Shown in pieces: positions 62,182 through 64,000 of a stretch of DNA of 64,000 bases. The DNA comes from an uncultured Planctomycetota bacterium. GTDB taxonomy: Bacteria > Planctomycetota > Phycisphaerae > UBA1845 > UTPLA1. The notes beneath the pieces are model-generated. The model searched no databases, was not told the DNA's origin, and worked only from the letters and a program-made list of their open reading frames with translations. Every line of letters begins with the position of its first letter. Within the stretch, counting starts at the first letter, position 1. The position numbers and the translations under genes are program-made. The stretch spans positions 62,001-126,000 of the forward strand of contig CAADGE010000030.1 in NCBI GenBank assembly GCA_900696465.1, written 5' to 3'.

Positions 62182-62892
62182 ATGTGGCGCAAATTCGCTT
62201 TTGTCGGTACGATGTGTCTGGCACTGGCAGCGACCGGTTGTCCGACAACGGTCACCGGGCTCGACCTGTCCGTGCGAGGGGCCCTGAATCTGGTGATCAG
62301 CCGGATCAGCTCGTCGTCGATCGTATCGGCCCGGGCCACAGTCTGGGATAACGGCTCCTTTCTGTCGCTGATCACGCTCGACAGCGACCAGTTCTTCACG
62401 GTCGACGGTTCTCGGCTCAATAGCGTGCCCTTCCTGAGCGGCGTGTACCTGACTCAGGTCGGCGTCGTCAATCCGCCAAACACTCATACCGTCGTGTTCA
62501 ATAACAAGGGCGTCGTTATGAGCATGGCCGTGGCACTTCCGGATGACTTCACGGCGACCAATCCGCCGAATGGTTCCAATGTCAGTAAGAGCGGATTCAC
62601 CGTTTCATGGTCGCCCTCGGGCGTGGCGAACACCCGCGTCGATATCGAGATCGAAGGCCTGGGACCGGACGGCAGTGACAGCGATACCGATCCCGATCAG
62701 GTATCCAAGCTGCTGAGCAACCTGCCGGATACCGGATCGGCTAACGTGGGCACGGCCGATCTGAGCGGCTTCAACACCGGGGCGATCAAGCTGACCATCC
62801 GCCGCTACCGTGAATTCAATCAGACGATCGGCCTTGCCGAGGGGACGATTCGCACCGAGGTCGTGCGGGAGATCGCACTCAACCTGCAATAG
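62182..62892 (+). CDS. Exported lipoprotein, unknown function
   Basis: 236 residues from ATG 62182. The signal peptide ends in LALAATGC, a good lipobox (Cys20). The body is beta-rich (NLVISRISSSSIVSARATVWDNGSFLSLITLDSDQFFTVDG) with a fibronectin-like segment SGFTVSWSPSGVANTRVDIEIEGLGPDGSDSDTDP, the Asp/Ser-rich run possibly binding Ca2+. It has no recognised family. It lies 177 bp after the EF-G gene and 109 bp before the acyltransferase. Confidence 0.75.
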   Translation: MWRKFAFVGTMCLALAATGCPTTVTGLDLSVRGALNLVISRISSSSIVSARATVWDNGSFLSLITLDSDQFFTVDGSRLNSVPFLSGVYLTQVGVVNPPNTHTVVFNNKGVVMSMAVALPDDFTATNPPNGSNVSKSGFTVSWSPSGVANTRVDIEIEGLGPDGSDSDTDPDQVSKLLSNLPDTGSANVGTADLSGFNTGAIKLTIRRYREFNQTIGLAEGTIRTEVVREIALNLQ

Positions 62893-63001
62893 CGACCGGG
62901 CACGCGGCACATGAAGTCGATTTCCGTCGCTCGGAAAACGGGGACGAGGCGGCCTGAGAGGGGGCTACGACATTTGTCGAAATGCCCTATACTTACAGGC
63001 C

Positions 63002-64000
63002 ATGCCGAGCGAGGAACTGACCGTCGAGCTGCAGCGGTCCGCTGCCGAACCTCCCGCGAAGATTCCGCCGGAGTCGGAAGCCGGTACCGGCGCGCCACCG
63101 ATCGAGCGCAGCATTCCGTTGCTCACGCGGCTGCGAATCGGCTTTGTGCGGCACTTTCTCGTCGGCTACGCGCGGCTCTTCGGCCTGTCGGGGCTCTATC
63201 GACTCGGCCGACTCTTCGGCACATGCGAATACCTGGTAGACTATCGCCGCCGAGGTCGCGTGCATCGCAAGCTGTCATCGCTCTTCGGTGTAGAGATGTC
63301 GGCTACCGAGCGACGGCGACACGTCCGCCGCTATTTCATGCGGGTTCGCTGCGACAAGATGTTCTATACGATCATGGATCGCATCCCGCGCGGCAAGCTG
63401 CTCAATCGGATCAAGCTGAAGAACCGCCGCGTCGTCGATGATGCCCTGAGCCGCCGGAAAGGCGTTTATGTCGCACTGTGCCATTACGGCTCGCATCATG
63501 TCGCAGGGCTGATGATGGCGCTGCTGGGCTACAAGATCGCCGGAGTGCGCGATGCGAAGGAGAGCCATGTCCGCCGCTACATCTACCAGAAATATCGGGA
63601 GACCTGGCCGGAAGTGGCGGATATCAAGCTGGTTTTCACAGACACCTTCCCGCGCGTGCTCTATCGCCATCTGCAATCCAACGGCATCGTCGCCAGTCTG
63701 CTGGATGTTGACCGCCTACGCGGCGAGCACCTCAAGCGATATCCCGTGCAGTTCTTCGGGCAGGAGCGAGAGTTCCTCACCGGCCCCGTGCAGATGGCCC
63801 ATCGCTGCGGCGCGGCAATGATCCCCGGCTACATCGTGTCACGAAAGAACTTCTATTACCAATTGATCGGCGGCGAACCGCTCATCGACCCCGACACGGC
63901 CGCCGGCCTGACAGAGGATCAGGTCCTCGAAATCGTCATGCCCCGATACGCTGCGGGCGTCGAGGCCTTTGTCCGGGAACACCCCGATCACGTCATGAAC
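63002..64000 (+). CDS. LpxL/HtrB-like acyltransferase, 3' end outside window
   Basis: 333 codons are visible, open at the right edge. Lysophospholipid/lipid A acyltransferase-like: LKNRRVVDDALSRRKGVYVALCHYGSHHVAGLMMALLGY, FTDTFPRVLYRHLQSNGIVASLLDVD and VQMAHRCGAAMIPGYIVSRKNFYYQLIGGEPLI match LpxL-type blocks. The family's HX4(D/E) dyad reads HYGSHH here (His161, His166), so the acidic partner is replaced by His. The family adds an acyl chain to lipid A in the inner membrane. N-terminal residues 1-45 are a Pro/Glu-rich head. The start is ATG 63002, without a strong ribosome site. Confidence 0.8.
   Translation, partial: MPSEELTVELQRSAAEPPAKIPPESEAGTGAPPIERSIPLLTRLRIGFVRHFLVGYARLFGLSGLYRLGRLFGTCEYLVDYRRRGRVHRKLSSLFGVEMSATERRRHVRRYFMRVRCDKMFYTIMDRIPRGKLLNRIKLKNRRVVDDALSRRKGVYVALCHYGSHHVAGLMMALLGYKIAGVRDAKESHVRRYIYQKYRETWPEVADIKLVFTDTFPRVLYRHLQSNGIVASLLDVDRLRGEHLKRYPVQFFGQEREFLTGPVQMAHRCGAAMIPGYIVSRKNFYYQLIGGEPLIDPDTAAGLTEDQVLEIVMPRYAAGVEAFVREHPDHVMN

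Noticed and set aside
62988-62993. TATACT as a promoter for the acyltransferase gene
   Set aside because: The only TTGTCG upstream is 8 bp away, too close for a -35/-10 pair.

Overview
The window looks like chromosome from a high-GC, Gram-negative, flagellated bacterium, most likely a planctomycete of the Phycisphaerae type. This is inferred from family resemblance, since there is no rRNA to confirm it. The evidence is a short-leader prepilin with a planctomycete-style body, a PilM-PilN fusion followed by lineage-restricted membrane proteins, PQQ-propeller and TolB-like exported proteins, LPP20-type proteins, lipoproteins, an LpxL-like acyltransferase, and many small zinc-ribbon membrane proteins. 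No tRNA, rRNA, CRISPR array, insertion sequence or phage block was recognised. One AT-richer two-gene cassette (about 21.6-22.3 kb) stands out as probably acquired.

Layout. 1-10.3 kb: a partial GH10-like protein, a D-2-hydroxyacid dehydrogenase, the c-di-AMP pair cdaA-cdaR, a 53-residue membrane zinc-ribbon peptide, thyA, panB, a membrane zinc-binding protein, a prepilin and lepA. 10.6-19 kb: an OmpA-like lipoprotein, a sodium:solute symporter, and a three-gene type IV pilus-like inner-membrane operon (PilM-PilN fusion, PilO-like protein, large single-span protein). 19.1-23.3 kb: a ygeY-ygeW-carbamate kinase cluster, probably an energy-yielding carbamoyl pathway, interrupted by a DUF5678-like/retropepsin pair. 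23.3-25.2 kb: a YjdF-type membrane protein and a XerC/D recombinase.

25.4-39.9 kb is one long minus-strand block. In transcription order it holds a polytopic membrane protein, a domain-swapped HldE-like nucleotidyltransferase/kinase, a glycosyltransferase, a degenerate flagellin-like protein, flagellin, an unusually long FliD, FliS, a TPR protein, a TolB-like propeller, a lipoprotein and a small protein. The first part looks like a flagellar filament and filament-glycosylation island. 40-48 kb: an FHA/zinc-ribbon membrane protein, a CPBP protease, trpC, divergent trxA and tpx with good sigma70-type promoters, an unannotated 39-residue peptide followed by a strong terminator, a DinB-like protein, a CvpA-like protein and an LPP20-like protein. 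48-64 kb: a PQQ-propeller protein, an ArnT-type glycosyltransferase, DAHP synthase, a dual-specificity phosphatase, a LOG-family protein, an outer-membrane-like protein, HPPD, an M28 peptidase with two PDZ domains, a divergent EF-G paralogue, a lipoprotein and a partial LpxL-like acyltransferase.

Several conserved enzymes carry changes at signature residues: CdaA (DGA to DMG), the HldE-like kinase (GAGD to GCGE), EF-G (DTPGH to DTPGS), the LpxL-like protein (HX4D/E to HX4H) and the GH10-like protein (acid/base motif lost). These, the domain-swapped HldE next to flagellin, and the retropepsin cassette inside the ygeW cluster are the most unusual things here.
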